Shown: positions 18,425 to 30,314 of the stretch, piece by piece
How the letters are laid out: every line of letters begins with the position of its first letter
Numbering within the stretch: the first letter of the stretch is position 1
Assembly (NCBI RefSeq): GCF_011745665.1
Contig: NZ_CP050253.1
Location: forward strand, 595,418 to 659,417
Direction of reading: 5' to 3'
DNA length: 64,000 nucleotides
DNA from: Zophobihabitans entericus
GTDB taxonomy: Bacteria; Pseudomonadota; Gammaproteobacteria; Enterobacterales; Orbaceae
Program-made: the position numbers and the translations under genes
The notes under the pieces: model-generated
Database searches by the model: none
What the model was told of the DNA's origin: nothing
The model's input: only the letters and a program-made list of their open reading frames with translations

Positions 18425-19309
18425 TTAGTGCGTTGATTCTGATTTTTGGTGTGCACGCATCTGCTGAATATCAATTGCATCAAAAATATAGTGATTGCCA
18501 CAATAATCACAATGCATATCAATATTACCGTCCTCTTCCAAAATAGTGTCAATCTCTGTCGCAGGTAGTGTTGCTAAAGAAGCCTCACAGCGTTCACGAG
18601 AACAGGTACATTTAAATTGAACTGATGTCGCATCAAATAAACGAACATCTTCTTCATGATAAAGACGATGCAGAACCTCTTGTACCGGTAACGAGAAAAG
18701 CTCGTCAGCTGTCATGGTGTGAGTCAGCATCGCCAGATGTTCAAAGGAATCTGGTGAGGCATCACTTGCCGGCAGAACCTGTAATAATACGCCTGAAGTG
18801 ACCGGCTGACCATGATAGACACCAGTATGTACAAATAAACGTGTTGGCAGTTGTTCTGACTGCATAAAATAACCCTCAATACATTCAGCTACAGTTTCAT
18901 GCTCAAGACCGACAATACCTTGATAGCGCTCACCTTGACTCGGCATGATGGTGATAACTAGATATCCGTTACCGACCATCTCTTTTAACGTCATCTTATC
19001 TGTGATTTCACCTGTAACGCGAGCAACACCGCGCATATCCTGATGATTATTACCATTAATAACCGCCAGTGATAGCGGTCCATCTCCCTGAATCTGTACT
19101 GCAATATCGCCTTCAAATTTGATAGTTGCTGTCAGTAAACAGGTTGCAGTAAGCAGGTCACCTAGCAACTTTTGTACTGGTGCCGGGTAATCATGTCCAT
19201 CTAACATAGCCTGATAGGTTTTATTTAACGTCACCATCTCACCACGAACGGAATGTTCTTCAAACAAAAAACGTGATAATAAGTCGTGATGGTTCATTGG
19301 GTTGTTCAT
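18425..19309 (-). CDS. hslO: Redox-regulated chaperone Hsp33
   Basis: Hsp33 is a holdase switched on by oxidative stress. The zinc/redox switch cysteines are near the C-terminus, in CTCSRERC and CDYCGNHY. The N-terminal substrate-binding domain shows [14 protein letters not shown] and [10 protein letters not shown]. Length is 294, close to 292 in E. coli. It follows hslR by 20 bp, the same pair order as in E. coli. Confidence 0.96.
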   Translation of the reverse strand: MNNPMNHHDLLSRFLFEEHSVRGEMVTLNKTYQAMLDGHDYPAPVQKLLGDLLTATCLLTATIKFEGDIAVQIQGDGPLSLAVINGNNHQDMRGVARVTGEITDKMTLKEMVGNGYLVITIMPSQGERYQGIVGLEHETVAECIEGYFMQSEQLPTRLFVHTGVYHGQPVTSGVLLQVLPASDASPDSFEHLAMLTHTMTADELFSLPVQEVLHRLYHEEDVRLFDATSVQFKCTCSRERCEASLATLPATEIDTILEEDGNIDMHCDYCGNHYIFDAIDIQQMRAHQKSESTH

Positions 19310-19329
19310 ACTTTACTCCGAATGAAGAA

Positions 19330-19725
19330 TTACTCTTCACCATATTTAAATTTAATTAAGTTACGACGTTCTTTCTTATCTGGCCTACGGTCGGGATGGG
19401 GCATAGTCAGTGCATTCATTTTACGAGCTTCAGCGATCTTCTCGCGCTTGGTGATGCTCTCTTGTGTTTCTTGATAAAGTTGTTGAGCTTCTGTCGCTGT
19501 TCTGCGTTGACCACTGAGTTCAAGTACTTTGATCTCTTTCTCGTCACTGCCCTGGCGCAGTTTCAGCATTGCTCCAACTTCAACGATTTTACTAGGCTTA
19601 CTGCGTTGTCCATTATAGTGAACTTTGCCACCATCCACCATTTCACGGGCCAGTGCTCGTGTTTTATAGAAACGTGCAGCCCACAGCCATTTATCAAGAC
19701 GAATTTGATTATCTGATTGCTCCAT
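19330..19725 (-). CDS. hslR: Heat-shock protein Hsp15, ribosome-associated
   Basis: Hsp15 binds stalled 50S subunits carrying peptidyl-tRNA. The S4 RNA-binding domain is N-terminal (IRLDKWLWAARFYKTRALAREM), with KVHYNGQRSKPSK after it. The basic tail MPHPDRRPDKKERR is typical. Length is 131 against 133 in E. coli. First of the hslR-hslO pair. Confidence 0.95.
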   Translation of the reverse strand: MEQSDNQIRLDKWLWAARFYKTRALAREMVDGGKVHYNGQRSKPSKIVEVGAMLKLRQGSDEKEIKVLELSGQRRTATEAQQLYQETQESITKREKIAEARKMNALTMPHPDRRPDKKERRNLIKFKYGEE

Positions 19726-19774
19726 CTGCTTTCTCCGTTAGCTGTCAGTATATATGGTGCTGGTTAGCTAAATT

Positions 19775-21454
19775 TCAATTGGTGACACGGTGATTCTGCT
19801 TAACCTGATAGAGTAGCGTTCTGTTGAGTTGTTTTAGCGCCAGTGTACCATTTAAATTCAGCGGGGAAATTTGTCCATCTACTCTTAAAATAAAGTTGTT
19901 GTCAGATGGTGGATTATCAATCAATTTCCAGCGTGATAATAAAACCGGATCAACAGAATAACCACTCAGTTCTGCATTAGATACTTTGTTCTCAGCAAGA
20001 TTAATTTTACCACTGGCATCTAAAAGTCCATCAGTAGTTAATGCATTCATACTGACTAAAATATCTGGTGTCGTATCACCTTTTGGTTCCTGTATATCTA
20101 GTGAAGCCGCCATATGTCTTAAGGTCACTGTATTTACTGTCGAATGTTCTGCTTTTAGTGATAACTTACCTTGCCACAATCCCCACTGATTGTTAGCGGC
20201 CAGTTGTAAGTTATTACCACTTGCCTCTAAATAGGTATATTGCATAGGAAATTCAGGCTGAATATCAATTAAAATACTTGGCATGACACGGAAGTTTTTT
20301 ATATTAATGGTCTGTAACGTATCCGGTAGCTTGTGATCAGACAGATAGGTTTGCCAGCTTTCCGGTAGGGTATAATTGATTCCCATAATAGCCACTTGAT
20401 CAAGGCTTAGCTGATTATCTTGCCACTGACCGGATAAATTAATAATGCCTTTTTGCCATGAGGTGATCAGTTTATCGATATTTAGCCGTTGATCTTGTCC
20501 CGATAGTTGTATCACTGGCTGAGTAAATAACTCTTCCTGCCAGACCAGGTTATCAGCGTTAAAAGTAATATTACCGTTATTGAGTTGCCATTTATCTTCA
20601 TTGTGTTGCAGCCGGCGCACAACAAGATTCGCGCGTTCTATTTTCAGCTCCGGCGAATCCAGCGTGCTATTTAAGAGGGCTAAATAGTTGATATTCATTT
20701 TTGGCCAGTGGCTGGTGACATTCTGTAATTCTTGCAGCGATAAAGATGTTTGTAAATTAAGGTGATTAAGTTGTAGCTCATCTATCAGCCAGCTGTTGTC
20801 AGGTAAATAGCGTGCTTTACTGGTAAAAAAGCCTTTATTGATATTGCCACCAAAGCTGTTAAAGAAGACAGTTTGATTTTTTTGCAGGCCTTCAATGACA
20901 ACTGATTGAGTGGTGAACTGATCTAAGGTTAACGATTCAATGGTGAAATGGAACTGAAAATCTTTATTTCTATCGATTAACTCTCCCAAAGACCAGGGCT
21001 TAATACCTCCATTGACTCTTTGCATTGAAAGGGTGTGTTCATCCTGAAACATCACCTCAACATTTAATAGTTGTAATAAATTAGCTTGAATGGCCTCTGT
21101 TGCTTTTATTGTTTGTGGATAGTTAATTATGCCATCTTTGATTAAAATATAATCAAATGATTTAAGTTGTAATGGATTACTTTTATTAAGAGCCAGAACA
21201 ACCTTACCGGCCAGTAACAAATGCTGCTGGCTTTCTTTATCAAGGATAGATACGTTATTTAGTGTAATCTCGTAAGGGTTAGCAAACGAGTGGTCGATAT
21301 TTTTAATCAAAAATTGATAAGGGCTTTGCTGACTGAGCAAAGAATCAGCAACAAAGTTTGCACCAAAAGAAGTCTGGAGTAAAAAATAAGGAATGAGGAT
21401 CATAAACCAAATAATGGCAATCAGTAGAATTAAACATTGCTTTAAATGTCTCAT
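19775..21454 (-). CDS. yicH: AsmA-family protein YicH
   Basis: This large periplasmic protein is anchored by one N-terminal membrane segment (residues 6-27) and belongs to the AsmA-like, VPS13/Chorein-related family, linked to lipid transport between membranes. It matches E. coli YicH rather than AsmA, with shared blocks such as YFLLQTSFGA, QRVNGGIKPWS and GINYTLPESW. Length is 559 against 569. Its exact role is unknown. It lies 49 bp upstream of hslR on the same strand. Confidence 0.85.
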   Translation of the reverse strand: MRHLKQCLILLIAIIWFMILIPYFLLQTSFGANFVADSLLSQQSPYQFLIKNIDHSFANPYEITLNNVSILDKESQQHLLLAGKVVLALNKSNPLQLKSFDYILIKDGIINYPQTIKATEAIQANLLQLLNVEVMFQDEHTLSMQRVNGGIKPWSLGELIDRNKDFQFHFTIESLTLDQFTTQSVVIEGLQKNQTVFFNSFGGNINKGFFTSKARYLPDNSWLIDELQLNHLNLQTSLSLQELQNVTSHWPKMNINYLALLNSTLDSPELKIERANLVVRRLQHNEDKWQLNNGNITFNADNLVWQEELFTQPVIQLSGQDQRLNIDKLITSWQKGIINLSGQWQDNQLSLDQVAIMGINYTLPESWQTYLSDHKLPDTLQTINIKNFRVMPSILIDIQPEFPMQYTYLEASGNNLQLAANNQWGLWQGKLSLKAEHSTVNTVTLRHMAASLDIQEPKGDTTPDILVSMNALTTDGLLDASGKINLAENKVSNAELSGYSVDPVLLSRWKLIDNPPSDNNFILRVDGQISPLNLNGTLALKQLNRTLLYQVKQNHRVTN

Positions 21455-21575
21455 TGATCGTTAAACTCATTAATAGATATAAAGGTATTCATTTGCTGCT
21501 ATTTGAAAACAGTATAAGTGATTTATTCAATTTAAAACAGTTGTAGTTCCGCCAAATTATGGCTAAGATACAAAG

Positions 21576-21609
21576 AGTGCTCCCTGCCATTGGTAGGGAG
21601 TGTTTTTTT
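21576..21609 (+). terminator. Terminator inside the greA leader (GraL-like)
   Basis: CTCCCTGCC and GGTAGGGAG form a 9-bp stem with a three-base loop, followed by seven T. It points towards greA, yet the upstream gene runs the other way. It can therefore only end a short transcript started between about 21455 and 21575. E. coli greA has a comparable leader terminator that yields the GraL small RNA. Confidence 0.7.
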
Positions 21610-21679
21610 ATTGGTATTTCGTGTCAATTATAGCTTTCAACGGCAGTTTGGAATTAGGGAAAAGGGAGAGATGTAGGTA

Positions 21680-22156
21680 ATGAAACAGATCCCAATGACA
21701 GTAAAAGGCGCAGAATTATTACGTGCAGAACTTGAAGAGTTAAAAACGGTTCAGCGTCCTAAAATTATAAATGCAATTGCAGAAGCACGTGCACACGGCG
21801 ACTTAAAAGAGAACGCAGAATATCATGCCGCTCGTGAGCAACAGAGTTTCTGTGAAGGTCGTATCAGTGATATAGAGGGTAAACTTTCTAATGCACAAAT
21901 TATTGATGTGACGAAAATGGTGAGTACCGGGCGCGTTATCTTTGGTGCCACCGTCACAGTGATTAACACCGATACAGATGAAGAAGTCACTTACCGCATT
22001 GTTGGTGATGATGAAGCTGATTTTAAACAAAACTTAATTTCAGTAAATTCACCGATCGCGCGTGGCTTAATTGGTAAAGAAGAAGATGATACTGTACGAA
22101 TTTCCACACCGGGTGGTGAAGTCGAGTTTGATATCATTAAAGTAGAATATCTATAA
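21680..22156 (+). CDS. greA: Transcription elongation factor GreA
   Basis: GreA enters the RNA polymerase secondary channel and triggers cleavage of backtracked RNA. The acidic coiled-coil tip is seen in [20 protein letters not shown], split around residues 34-53, with the tip residues D and E of GDLKENAEY. The C-terminal FKBP-like domain ends in [17 protein letters not shown]. Length is 158, as in E. coli. The SD is GGGAGAG. Confidence 0.97.
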   Translation: MKQIPMTVKGAELLRAELEELKTVQRPKIINAIAEARAHGDLKENAEYHAAREQQSFCEGRISDIEGKLSNAQIIDVTKMVSTGRVIFGATVTVINTDTDEEVTYRIVGDDEADFKQNLISVNSPIARGLIGKEEDDTVRISTPGGEVEFDIIKVEYL

Positions 22157-22181
22157 CTATTTGATTTAATTAAAGAAATTT

Positions 22182-22219
22182 ATGGCGCTATATCAAGGCT
22201 GATATTAGCGCCATTTTTA
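22182..22219. terminator. Bidirectional terminator between greA and yhbY
   Basis: ATGGCGCTA pairs with TAGCGCCAT, with an inner ATATCA/TGATAT stem, then TTTTTATT follows. It lies between two convergent genes. Confidence 0.85.
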
Positions 22220-22238
22220 TTGGATTTTTACCGTGGAT

Positions 22239-22535
22239 TTAGTTTTTTGGTAAAGTGATTTTTTTCGCTTCACTGGTACGGTAAATCGTCAGGATTGAAC
22301 CGATTTGCTGCACTTGTTCAGCGCCGGTTTCTCTGACAATGGCATCACAAATTAATTTTTTAGTCTCACGCTCTTCTGCTGATACTTTTACTTTAATTAA
22401 TTCATGAAAGCCTAAAGCGTTTTCAATTTCCACTAAAACGCCTTCTGTTAATCCATTAGCACCAATCATCACAACAGGTTTTAAGTGATGGGCTAAACTT
22501 TTTAAATGCTGTTTTTGTTTATTCGTTAAACTCAT
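22239..22535 (-). CDS. yhbY: RNA-binding protein YhbY (CRM domain)
   Basis: YhbY is a small CRS1-YhbY (CRM) domain protein associated with pre-50S ribosomal particles. The product begins MSLTNKQKQHLKSLAHHLKPVV and contains GANGLTEGV, close to E. coli YhbY (97 residues; here 98). The frame stays open 30 codons upstream to 22625, but the start at 22535 aligns with the family. It is divergent from rlmE, as in E. coli. Confidence 0.94.
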   Translation of the reverse strand: MSLTNKQKQHLKSLAHHLKPVVMIGANGLTEGVLVEIENALGFHELIKVKVSAEERETKKLICDAIVRETGAEQVQQIGSILTIYRTSEAKKITLPKN

Positions 22536-22651
22536 TATAAATTTACTATTAATTAGGGGTTGTAATTCTGCTATTCTAACGCCATATGATAGAAAACAGC
22601 AATCAGGAATATTGTCTGAATTCATTTTATTAACATTTCCCTGGAATAATA

Positions 22652-23278
22652 ATGAGTAAAAATAAGCGTTCAGCGAGTTCTGCTCGTTGGCTGGATGAAC
22701 ACTTTAGTGATCGATTTGTACAACAAGCACAGAAAAAGGGACTTCGTTCCCGGGCGTGGTTTAAATTAGAAGAGTTACAACAGAACGATAAACTATTTAA
22801 ACCAGGCATGACAGTTGTTGATTTAGGGGCTGCTCCGGGTGGGTGGTCTCAATATGTTGCGTCAATTATTGGTCAAAAAGGGCGAATTATCGCCTGTGAT
22901 CTACTCCCGATGGATCCAATTGTAGGGGTTGATTTTCTACAAGGTGACTTTCGGGATGAACAGGTTTTAAGCACATTACTTGAACGGGTAGGTTCAGAAA
23001 AAGTTCAGGTAGTGATGTCGGATATGGCACCGAATATGAGCGGTCAACCCGCGGTAGATATTCCCCGTGCAATGTATTTAGTTGAACTGGCACTTGAGAT
23101 GTGTAAGGACGTTTTAGCACCAGGTGGTAGTTTTATTGTTAAAGTTTTTCAAGGTGATGGCTTTGATGCGTATCTGAAAGAAGTGAGAGAGATGTTTACT
23201 AAGGTTAAAATTAGGAAACCTGAGGCCTCACGCGCTAGATCGAGAGAAGTTTACATCGTGGCAACTGGTTTAAAGTAG
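22652..23278 (+). CDS. rlmE: 23S rRNA 2'-O-methyltransferase RlmE (FtsJ)
   Basis: RlmE methylates U2552 in the 23S A-loop during 50S maturation. The SAM-binding motif I is [12 protein letters not shown]. Catalytic K-D-K-E residues are spread as in the family (for example SDMAPNMSG and FIVKVFQG). Length is 208, close to 209 in E. coli. It precedes ftsH by 77 bp, the conserved rlmE-ftsH pair. Confidence 0.97.
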   Translation: MSKNKRSASSARWLDEHFSDRFVQQAQKKGLRSRAWFKLEELQQNDKLFKPGMTVVDLGAAPGGWSQYVASIIGQKGRIIACDLLPMDPIVGVDFLQGDFRDEQVLSTLLERVGSEKVQVVMSDMAPNMSGQPAVDIPRAMYLVELALEMCKDVLAPGGSFIVKVFQGDGFDAYLKEVREMFTKVKIRKPEASRARSREVYIVATGLK

Positions 23279-23355
23279 GTAGCAACAGGGATATTTTTAT
23301 AGTACTATTTACCAGTTTTGGATTATGTAGTATTTATCTATGAGAGGTTAAGCTT

Positions 23356-25263
23356 TTGAGTGACATGGTAAAAAATTTGCTTATTTGGGGCATTATTGCA
23401 GTTGTTCTAATTGCTGCATTTAATCATTTTGGTTCCGTCAGTAATACCGGTCCCCAGGTAGATTACACTACATTTAATTCTGATATTACCGGTGGTAAGC
23501 TCAAGGAAGTTCGTATCAACGGACGTGAAATTGTCGCAACGACTAAAAACAATGATAACTATGTGACCTATATTCCTTATTTAGATGATAATCTAATGAG
23601 TGATTTAGTGTTAAACAAAGTAACTGTTTTTGGTTCTGCTGACGAGAAACAAGGCTTATTAACCACTATTCTTATTTCCTGGTTCCCAATTATCTTTCTG
23701 ATCGGTTTCTGGATCTTTATCATGCGTCAAATGCAAGGCGGCGGTAAAGGCGGTCCGATGTCTGTTGGTAAAAGTAAAGCTAAAATGCTGACACCTGAGC
23801 AAGTTAAAACCTCGTTTGCTGATGTGGCTGGTAATGAAGAAGCTAAGCAGGAAGTGACAGAAGTTGTTGATTTCTTAAGAGATCCAAGTAAATATCAAAA
23901 ATTAGGCGGACGCATTCCAAAAGGTATTCTGATGGTAGGTCCTCCAGGTACAGGTAAAACGTTGCTGGCAAAAGCGATTGCTGGTGAAGCGAACGTACCA
24001 TTCTTTACTATCTCTGGTTCTGACTTCGTTGAGATGTTTGTTGGTGTGGGTGCGTCACGTGTACGTGATATGTTTGAACAGGCGCGTAAACATGCACCAT
24101 GTATTATTTTTATCGATGAGATCGATGCCGTTGGTCGTAAACGTGGAGCTGGTTTTGCCGGTGGTCACGATGAGCGTGAACAAACATTAAACCAAATGCT
24201 GGTTGAAATGGATGGTTTTGAACCAAATAGCGGCATCATTATTATCGCAGCAACAAACCGTGCTGACGTCCTTGATCCTGCGTTACTGCGTCCAGGTCGT
24301 TTTGACCGTCAGGTTGATATTGGTCTGCCAGATATGAAGAGCCGTGAACAAATTTTAGCTGTTCATATTCGTAAAGTACCTTTAGCATCTGATGTGAATA
24401 TCTCTGTTCTTGCTCGTGGTACACCAGGTTACTCTGGTGCTGATTTAGCTAACTTAGTTAACGAAGCTGCGCTATTTGCGGCAAGACGTAATAAACGTGT
24501 GGTATCGATGGCTGAGTTTGAGGATGCTAAAGATAAGATCAACATGGGTACTGAGCGTCGTTCACTAACTATGAAGCCGGAAGAATTAATTTCAACCGCT
24601 TATCATGAAGCAGGGCACGCGATTTTAGGATATTTATTACCAGAACATGATCCTGTACATAAGGTGACAATTATTCCTCGTGGTCGGGCACTTGGTGTGA
24701 CTTTCTTCTTACCTGAAGATGATAACACCAGTCGTTCTAAAACCTGGTTTGAAAGTCGTATCACTTCTGTTTATGGTGGCCGTGTTGCAGAAGAGATTAT
24801 CTACGGTAAAGAGAAGATCTCAACCGGTGCGGGTAGTGATATTCGGGTTGCAACTAATCTGGCCCGAGCAATGGTGACTGAGTATGGTTTCTCTGACAAA
24901 TTAGGTATCTTGTTCTATGATTCTGAAGAAGGTAGCTTTGGTAAAACGCGTGAGATTTCTGACAGTACAGCTCGTATTATTGATGAAGAAATTCAGCATA
25001 TTAGTTTATCTAACTATGACAGAGCAAGAAATCTGTTAACTGAAAATCTGGATATTTTGCACGCGATGAAAGATGCATTATTAAAATATGAGACAATTGG
25101 AGCTGAGCAGATCGCAGAACTAATGGCACGTAAACCAATTACTCCACCAGCTGACTGGACTCCGCAGGAAGAGAAGGCTGCAACAACGCCTCAGCCTGAA
25201 AGTAAACCTACGCCAGAAGATGCAGAAGTAGACATTGCTCCGGAAGATGACGCAAATAAATAA
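23356..25263 (+). CDS. ftsH: ATP-dependent zinc metalloprotease FtsH
   Basis: FtsH is a membrane-anchored AAA+ protease that degrades membrane and regulatory proteins such as LpxC and sigma-32. Two transmembrane segments (about residues 5-25 and 98-120) flank a periplasmic domain. Walker A GPPGTGKT is at about residue 195. The zinc site HEAGH is at about 417. I choose the TTG at 23356 because GAGAGG lies 8 nt upstream, although an ATG at 23365 is in frame. The tail is Pro/Glu-rich. Length is 635. A terminator follows. Confidence 0.97.
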   Translation: MSDMVKNLLIWGIIAVVLIAAFNHFGSVSNTGPQVDYTTFNSDITGGKLKEVRINGREIVATTKNNDNYVTYIPYLDDNLMSDLVLNKVTVFGSADEKQGLLTTILISWFPIIFLIGFWIFIMRQMQGGGKGGPMSVGKSKAKMLTPEQVKTSFADVAGNEEAKQEVTEVVDFLRDPSKYQKLGGRIPKGILMVGPPGTGKTLLAKAIAGEANVPFFTISGSDFVEMFVGVGASRVRDMFEQARKHAPCIIFIDEIDAVGRKRGAGFAGGHDEREQTLNQMLVEMDGFEPNSGIIIIAATNRADVLDPALLRPGRFDRQVDIGLPDMKSREQILAVHIRKVPLASDVNISVLARGTPGYSGADLANLVNEAALFAARRNKRVVSMAEFEDAKDKINMGTERRSLTMKPEELISTAYHEAGHAILGYLLPEHDPVHKVTIIPRGRALGVTFFLPEDDNTSRSKTWFESRITSVYGGRVAEEIIYGKEKISTGAGSDIRVATNLARAMVTEYGFSDKLGILFYDSEEGSFGKTREISDSTARIIDEEIQHISLSNYDRARNLLTENLDILHAMKDALLKYETIGAEQIAELMARKPITPPADWTPQEEKAATTPQPESKPTPEDAEVDIAPEDDANK

Positions 25264-25269
25264 TCTGCT

Positions 25270-25299
25270 AAAAAACGCGCTAATTAGCGCGTTTTTTTA
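25270..25299 (+). terminator. Terminator after ftsH
   Basis: AAAAACGCGCTAA and TTAGCGCGTTTTT form a long perfect palindrome ending in seven T, 8 bp after the ftsH stop. Confidence 0.9.
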
Positions 25300-25327
25300 T
25301 GACGCATTGAAATACGGATAATTCGAG

Positions 25328-26161
25328 ATGGAAATTAAATTTAATCAATCAGTCATGGATCTCTCTTACCCACAAGTAATGGGAATTTTAAATATGACAC
25401 CAGATTCTTTTTCTGATGGTGGTAGATATAATCAATTGGATGCAGCGCTGCGCCATGTTGATGAGATGATTCAGGCTGGTGCAACATTTATTGATGTAGG
25501 CGGCGAATCGACTCGTCCGGGAGCTTTAGATGTATCGGTAGATGAGGAACTGGAAAGGGTCGTACCAATTGTCGAGAAGATTGCACAATATTTTGATGTC
25601 TGGATCTCAGTTGATACCTCTAAACCGCAGGTTATTACTGAATCAGCAAAAGCAGGCGCACATTTAATTAATGATATTAGGGCATTGTCTGAAGAAGGTG
25701 CATTAAAAGCAGCGGCGGATACCGGGTTGCCTGTATGTGTTATGCATATGCAGGGCGATCCTAAAAGTATGCAAGTAGCACCTTTCTATGCAGATGATGT
25801 CTGCCTTGCTGTGGAGAAATTTTTTGAAGAGCGCATTGCCAGCTGTGTTAATGCCGGGATTGAACGGCAGAAGATCGTTCTCGATCCGGGATTTGGATTT
25901 GGTAAAACACTGCAGCATAATTATCGTTTACTGGCTAAGCTTGGTGATTTTCATCGCTTTGGTTTACCGCTACTGGTTGGGATGTCGCGTAAATCGATGG
26001 TCGGGCAGATTTTAAATATTCCTCCAACTGAACGTGTGATTGGTAGCGTCTCCTGTGCTGTTATTGCAGCAATGCAAGGAGCTCAGATTATTCGTGTACA
26101 TGATGTGAAAGAGACCTTTGATGCTCTCAGAATTGTGCAGGCAACTTTAGCAGAACGGTAG
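25328..26161 (+). CDS. folP: Dihydropteroate synthase
   Basis: FolP condenses p-aminobenzoate with dihydropterin pyrophosphate in folate synthesis and is the sulphonamide target. Signature 1 is GILNMTPDSFSDGG and signature 2 is FIDVGGESTRPGA. The phosphate and pterin site is in DPGFGFGKT and GMSRKSM. Length is 277 against 282 in E. coli. It follows ftsH as in E. coli but is parted from glmM by an inserted reverse gene. Confidence 0.97.
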   Translation: MEIKFNQSVMDLSYPQVMGILNMTPDSFSDGGRYNQLDAALRHVDEMIQAGATFIDVGGESTRPGALDVSVDEELERVVPIVEKIAQYFDVWISVDTSKPQVITESAKAGAHLINDIRALSEEGALKAAADTGLPVCVMHMQGDPKSMQVAPFYADDVCLAVEKFFEERIASCVNAGIERQKIVLDPGFGFGKTLQHNYRLLAKLGDFHRFGLPLLVGMSRKSMVGQILNIPPTERVIGSVSCAVIAAMQGAQIIRVHDVKETFDALRIVQATLAER

Positions 26162-26185
26162 TTTGGACTGTATTATCTGAGCATA

Positions 26186-26220
26186 TTATCAGGAATAGTT
26201 TATTGGTTTATTCCTGATAA
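26186..26220. terminator. Stem-loop between the convergent folP and TPM genes
   Basis: TTATCAGGAATA and TATTCCTGATAA are perfect 12-bp arms around 11 nt. There is no strong T run in either direction, so termination is plausible but not certain. Confidence 0.5.
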
Positions 26221-26232
26221 AAATGTAAGTGC

Positions 26233-27372
26233 CTACCAACGCCCTGACGAACCGCCACCACCACTGCGTCCACCTCCACCACTAAAGCCGCCACTACTAC
26301 GGCTACCACTGGAGCCACTTCTACCTCCGGAACCTGAGTTTCCATTGCCAGCAGTGCCATTTTTAGCACTATAAATGAATAAGGCGATCATCCCTATAAA
26401 ACAGATCAGAAATTTAATAATGCCAGGTAGTAGAATGAAGATTCCTAAAGAAATTATGCTGATAAAAATAGTCGATCTTCCAAAAAGCTTAAACTCCAGT
26501 TTTTTATCCGATTTTTTGTAAAAAAGCTTATTGATTAGGCTTAATACAGGAAAACCCATAAATATTTGTACTATGACTGCAGTAAATATACACATCAGAC
26601 TGGAGCTGAAACTAATGACCAGAAATAGCCCCCAGCCTTTAAGCATAGTCACTAAATCAAACAGATAGTTGTAGCTGATGTAAGCACCTACTAACAAATA
26701 TACAAGGATAAACATTTTAAAGTAATGCTTTAGGCATTTTTTAAATGATGCGGGTTTGATAGCATAGACCAGAATGCTAAGAGCGATCATTGCTGCAGCA
26801 CAAAGAACACCAAACTGAACAAATTCAGAATACATCTGATCAATTTTTACATCTGTCTCAAGCAGATTATTGACCGGATCAGTAATCACACTATCGATAG
26901 CCTTAATAGCCTGAGAGATCCCTTCTGTATATTCAGCATTAGTAAAATTGGGAACCAGATAACGGTCAATAATTTGTTTGGATTTTAGATCGGTTAATTG
27001 TCCTTCCAAACCATAGCCAACTTCGATACGTAGTACCCGGTCGTTTAAGACTATAAGTAATAATACACCATTATCTTTACCGCCTTGCCCCAGCTGCCAA
27101 TCTTGAAATACACGAGCGGCATAATTTTCAACTGTTTCTCCGGCGAGTGTAGAAACAATTAACACCGCCAGTTGGCTGCCGTCCGGGTGATTTTTCTCAA
27201 ATTGAATTATCTCTTGTTCAAGTTGATATGTTTCATGGTTATCTAAAGTATGAGTTAAATCGGTAATACGTTGTGTAAGTGTTGGTATGGCGAGTGCTGC
27301 TGCATTTGTTGGGATCAGTCCGACAAAAGAAATGAGAAATGTGAAAAGCCACAAAATTGGATATTTTTTCAT
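26233..27372 (-). CDS. TPM-domain (YgcG-like) membrane protein
   Basis: The product has a signal peptide (MKKYPILWLFTFLISF... to about residue 25), then a TPM domain around residues 30-165. The TPM marks are QLAVLIVSTLAGETVENYA, LGQGGKDNGVLLLI and RVLRIEVGYGLEG. Several transmembrane segments follow between about 195 and 330. The tail is extremely Gly/Ser/Arg-rich and ends GGGGSSGRW. TPM proteins occur widely; some bind photosystem or respiratory components, but the bacterial role is mostly unknown. An upstream ATG at 27402 is in frame; 27372 suits the signal peptide better, though both SDs are weak. It interrupts the usual folP-glmM pair on the opposite strand. Confidence 0.8.
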   Translation of the reverse strand: MKKYPILWLFTFLISFVGLIPTNAAALAIPTLTQRITDLTHTLDNHETYQLEQEIIQFEKNHPDGSQLAVLIVSTLAGETVENYAARVFQDWQLGQGGKDNGVLLLIVLNDRVLRIEVGYGLEGQLTDLKSKQIIDRYLVPNFTNAEYTEGISQAIKAIDSVITDPVNNLLETDVKIDQMYSEFVQFGVLCAAAMIALSILVYAIKPASFKKCLKHYFKMFILVYLLVGAYISYNYLFDLVTMLKGWGLFLVISFSSSLMCIFTAVIVQIFMGFPVLSLINKLFYKKSDKKLEFKLFGRSTIFISIISLGIFILLPGIIKFLICFIGMIALFIYSAKNGTAGNGNSGSGGRSGSSGSRSSGGFSGGGGRSGGGGSSGRW

Positions 27373-27540
27373 TCTAGTTAGTAATATTATGGTTATTATC
27401 ATCGAAGATAATAACCTAAAAAAAGTTACATGACTATATACGTATCTAAAGGCATATAGGGTATAGTAATTGTATTTTTTGACGTATAATCACGAATGTA
27501 TTTTTATATCATCAATAATGAATAAGAAAAGGAGAATCAG

Positions 27541-28875
27541 GTGTCCGAACGAAAATATTTTGGTACAGATGGAATCCGTGGTCATGTGGGCGATTATCCA
27601 ATCACACCTGATTTTGCATTAAAACTAGGCTGGGCTGCTGGTCGTGTTCTCGCTAAAGAAGGTGTTGGGCGAGTTCTGATTGGTAAAGATACGCGTATTT
27701 CTGGTTATATGCTGGAGTCAGCACTTGAAGCAGGATTGGCTTCAGCTGGTGTTGCTGCTGCATTTACCGGACCAATGCCAACACCGGCTATTGCCTATTT
27801 GACTCGTACATTTCGTGCTGACGCTGGGATTGTTATTTCTGCATCACATAATCCTTTTTATGATAATGGTATTAAATTCTTCTCAACTGAAGGTAAAAAG
27901 CTACCTGATCACATTGAACTTGCTATTGAAGCAGAGCTTGAAAAACCAATCAGCTGTGTAGAGTCTGCGCTACTAGGTAGAGCCAGCCGTATTACTGATG
28001 CCGCCGGTCGTTATATTGAATTTTGTAAGGGAACATTTGATCATGACTTGAGTCTGGCAGGTCTTAAAATTGTAGTGGACTGTGCTAATGGTGCAACTTA
28101 TCACATTGCCCCAAATGTATTAAGAGAGCTGGGTGCTAAAGTGATCAAAATTGGCTGTGAGCCAGATGGTATGAACATTAACGAGAAATGTGGTGCTACT
28201 CATATTGAAGCATTACAAGCTAAAGTTGTAGCAGAAAAGGCAGATTTAGGCTTTGCGCTGGATGGCGATGGTGACCGTATTATTATGGTTGATCATACTG
28301 GAGCTCCGGTTGATGGTGATCAGATTATCTATATTATCGCTCGTGAAGCACTGCGTCAGGGGCAACTTAAAGGTGGTGTTGTTGGCACCCTGATGAGCAA
28401 TCTGGGACTAGAAGTGGCTTTAAAACAACTTGGTGTCCCTTTTGCCCGGGCCAAAGTGGGTGACCGCTATGTCCTTGAGAAACTACAGGAAAATAACTGG
28501 TCACTGGGGGCGGAGAATTCAGGGCACGTGCTCATTTTAGATAAAACGACAACAGGTGATGGGATTATTGCTGGTTTGCAAGTTTTAACGGCGATGGTGC
28601 GTAATAAAATGTCACTGGCAGACCTATGTAGTGGTATGAAGTTATTCCCTCAGGTACTGATTAATGTGCGTTTCTCAGGTGATAATAATCCACTGGAAAG
28701 TGATAACGTTAAGCAGCTAACTGCTGCAATTGAAGAACGTCTTGGCGAAACAGGACGCGTATTATTACGTAAATCAGGTACAGAACCTTTAATTCGTGTC
28801 ATGGTTGAAGGTGAAGACAGGCAACTGGTTTTACAGTATGCAGAAGAAATTGCTGCGTTAGTCAAAGCGGCTTAG
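27541..28875 (+). CDS. glmM: Phosphoglucosamine mutase
   Basis: GlmM converts glucosamine-6-phosphate to glucosamine-1-phosphate for UDP-GlcNAc, peptidoglycan and LPS. The phosphoserine loop is [12 protein letters not shown] with S102. The metal loop is DGDGDRI, and the phosphate-binding loop near the end is [15 protein letters not shown]. The start codon is GTG with an AAGGAGA SD. Length is 444, close to 445 in E. coli. Confidence 0.97.
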   Translation: MSERKYFGTDGIRGHVGDYPITPDFALKLGWAAGRVLAKEGVGRVLIGKDTRISGYMLESALEAGLASAGVAAAFTGPMPTPAIAYLTRTFRADAGIVISASHNPFYDNGIKFFSTEGKKLPDHIELAIEAELEKPISCVESALLGRASRITDAAGRYIEFCKGTFDHDLSLAGLKIVVDCANGATYHIAPNVLRELGAKVIKIGCEPDGMNINEKCGATHIEALQAKVVAEKADLGFALDGDGDRIIMVDHTGAPVDGDQIIYIIAREALRQGQLKGGVVGTLMSNLGLEVALKQLGVPFARAKVGDRYVLEKLQENNWSLGAENSGHVLILDKTTTGDGIIAGLQVLTAMVRNKMSLADLCSGMKLFPQVLINVRFSGDNNPLESDNVKQLTAAIEERLGETGRVLLRKSGTEPLIRVMVEGEDRQLVLQYAEEIAALVKAA

Positions 28876-28883
28876 TGTCTGTT

Positions 28884-28918
28884 GGTCAAGGCTTTATCTC
28901 CTTGACCTAGGTTTTTTT
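28884..28918 (+). terminator. Terminator after glmM
   Basis: GGTCAAGG and CCTTGACC form a perfect stem, followed by TAGG and seven T. Confidence 0.9.
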
Positions 28919-29984
<1,066 letters not shown>

Positions 29985-30012
29985 TTTTTATTTATTTAAT
30001 ATCAATATTTAA

Positions 30013-30261
<249 letters not shown>

Positions 30262-30314
30262 TAGGTTCATTAGTCCATACTCAATGAATATAAAATACTG
30301 AGAGGAATTGTCTC

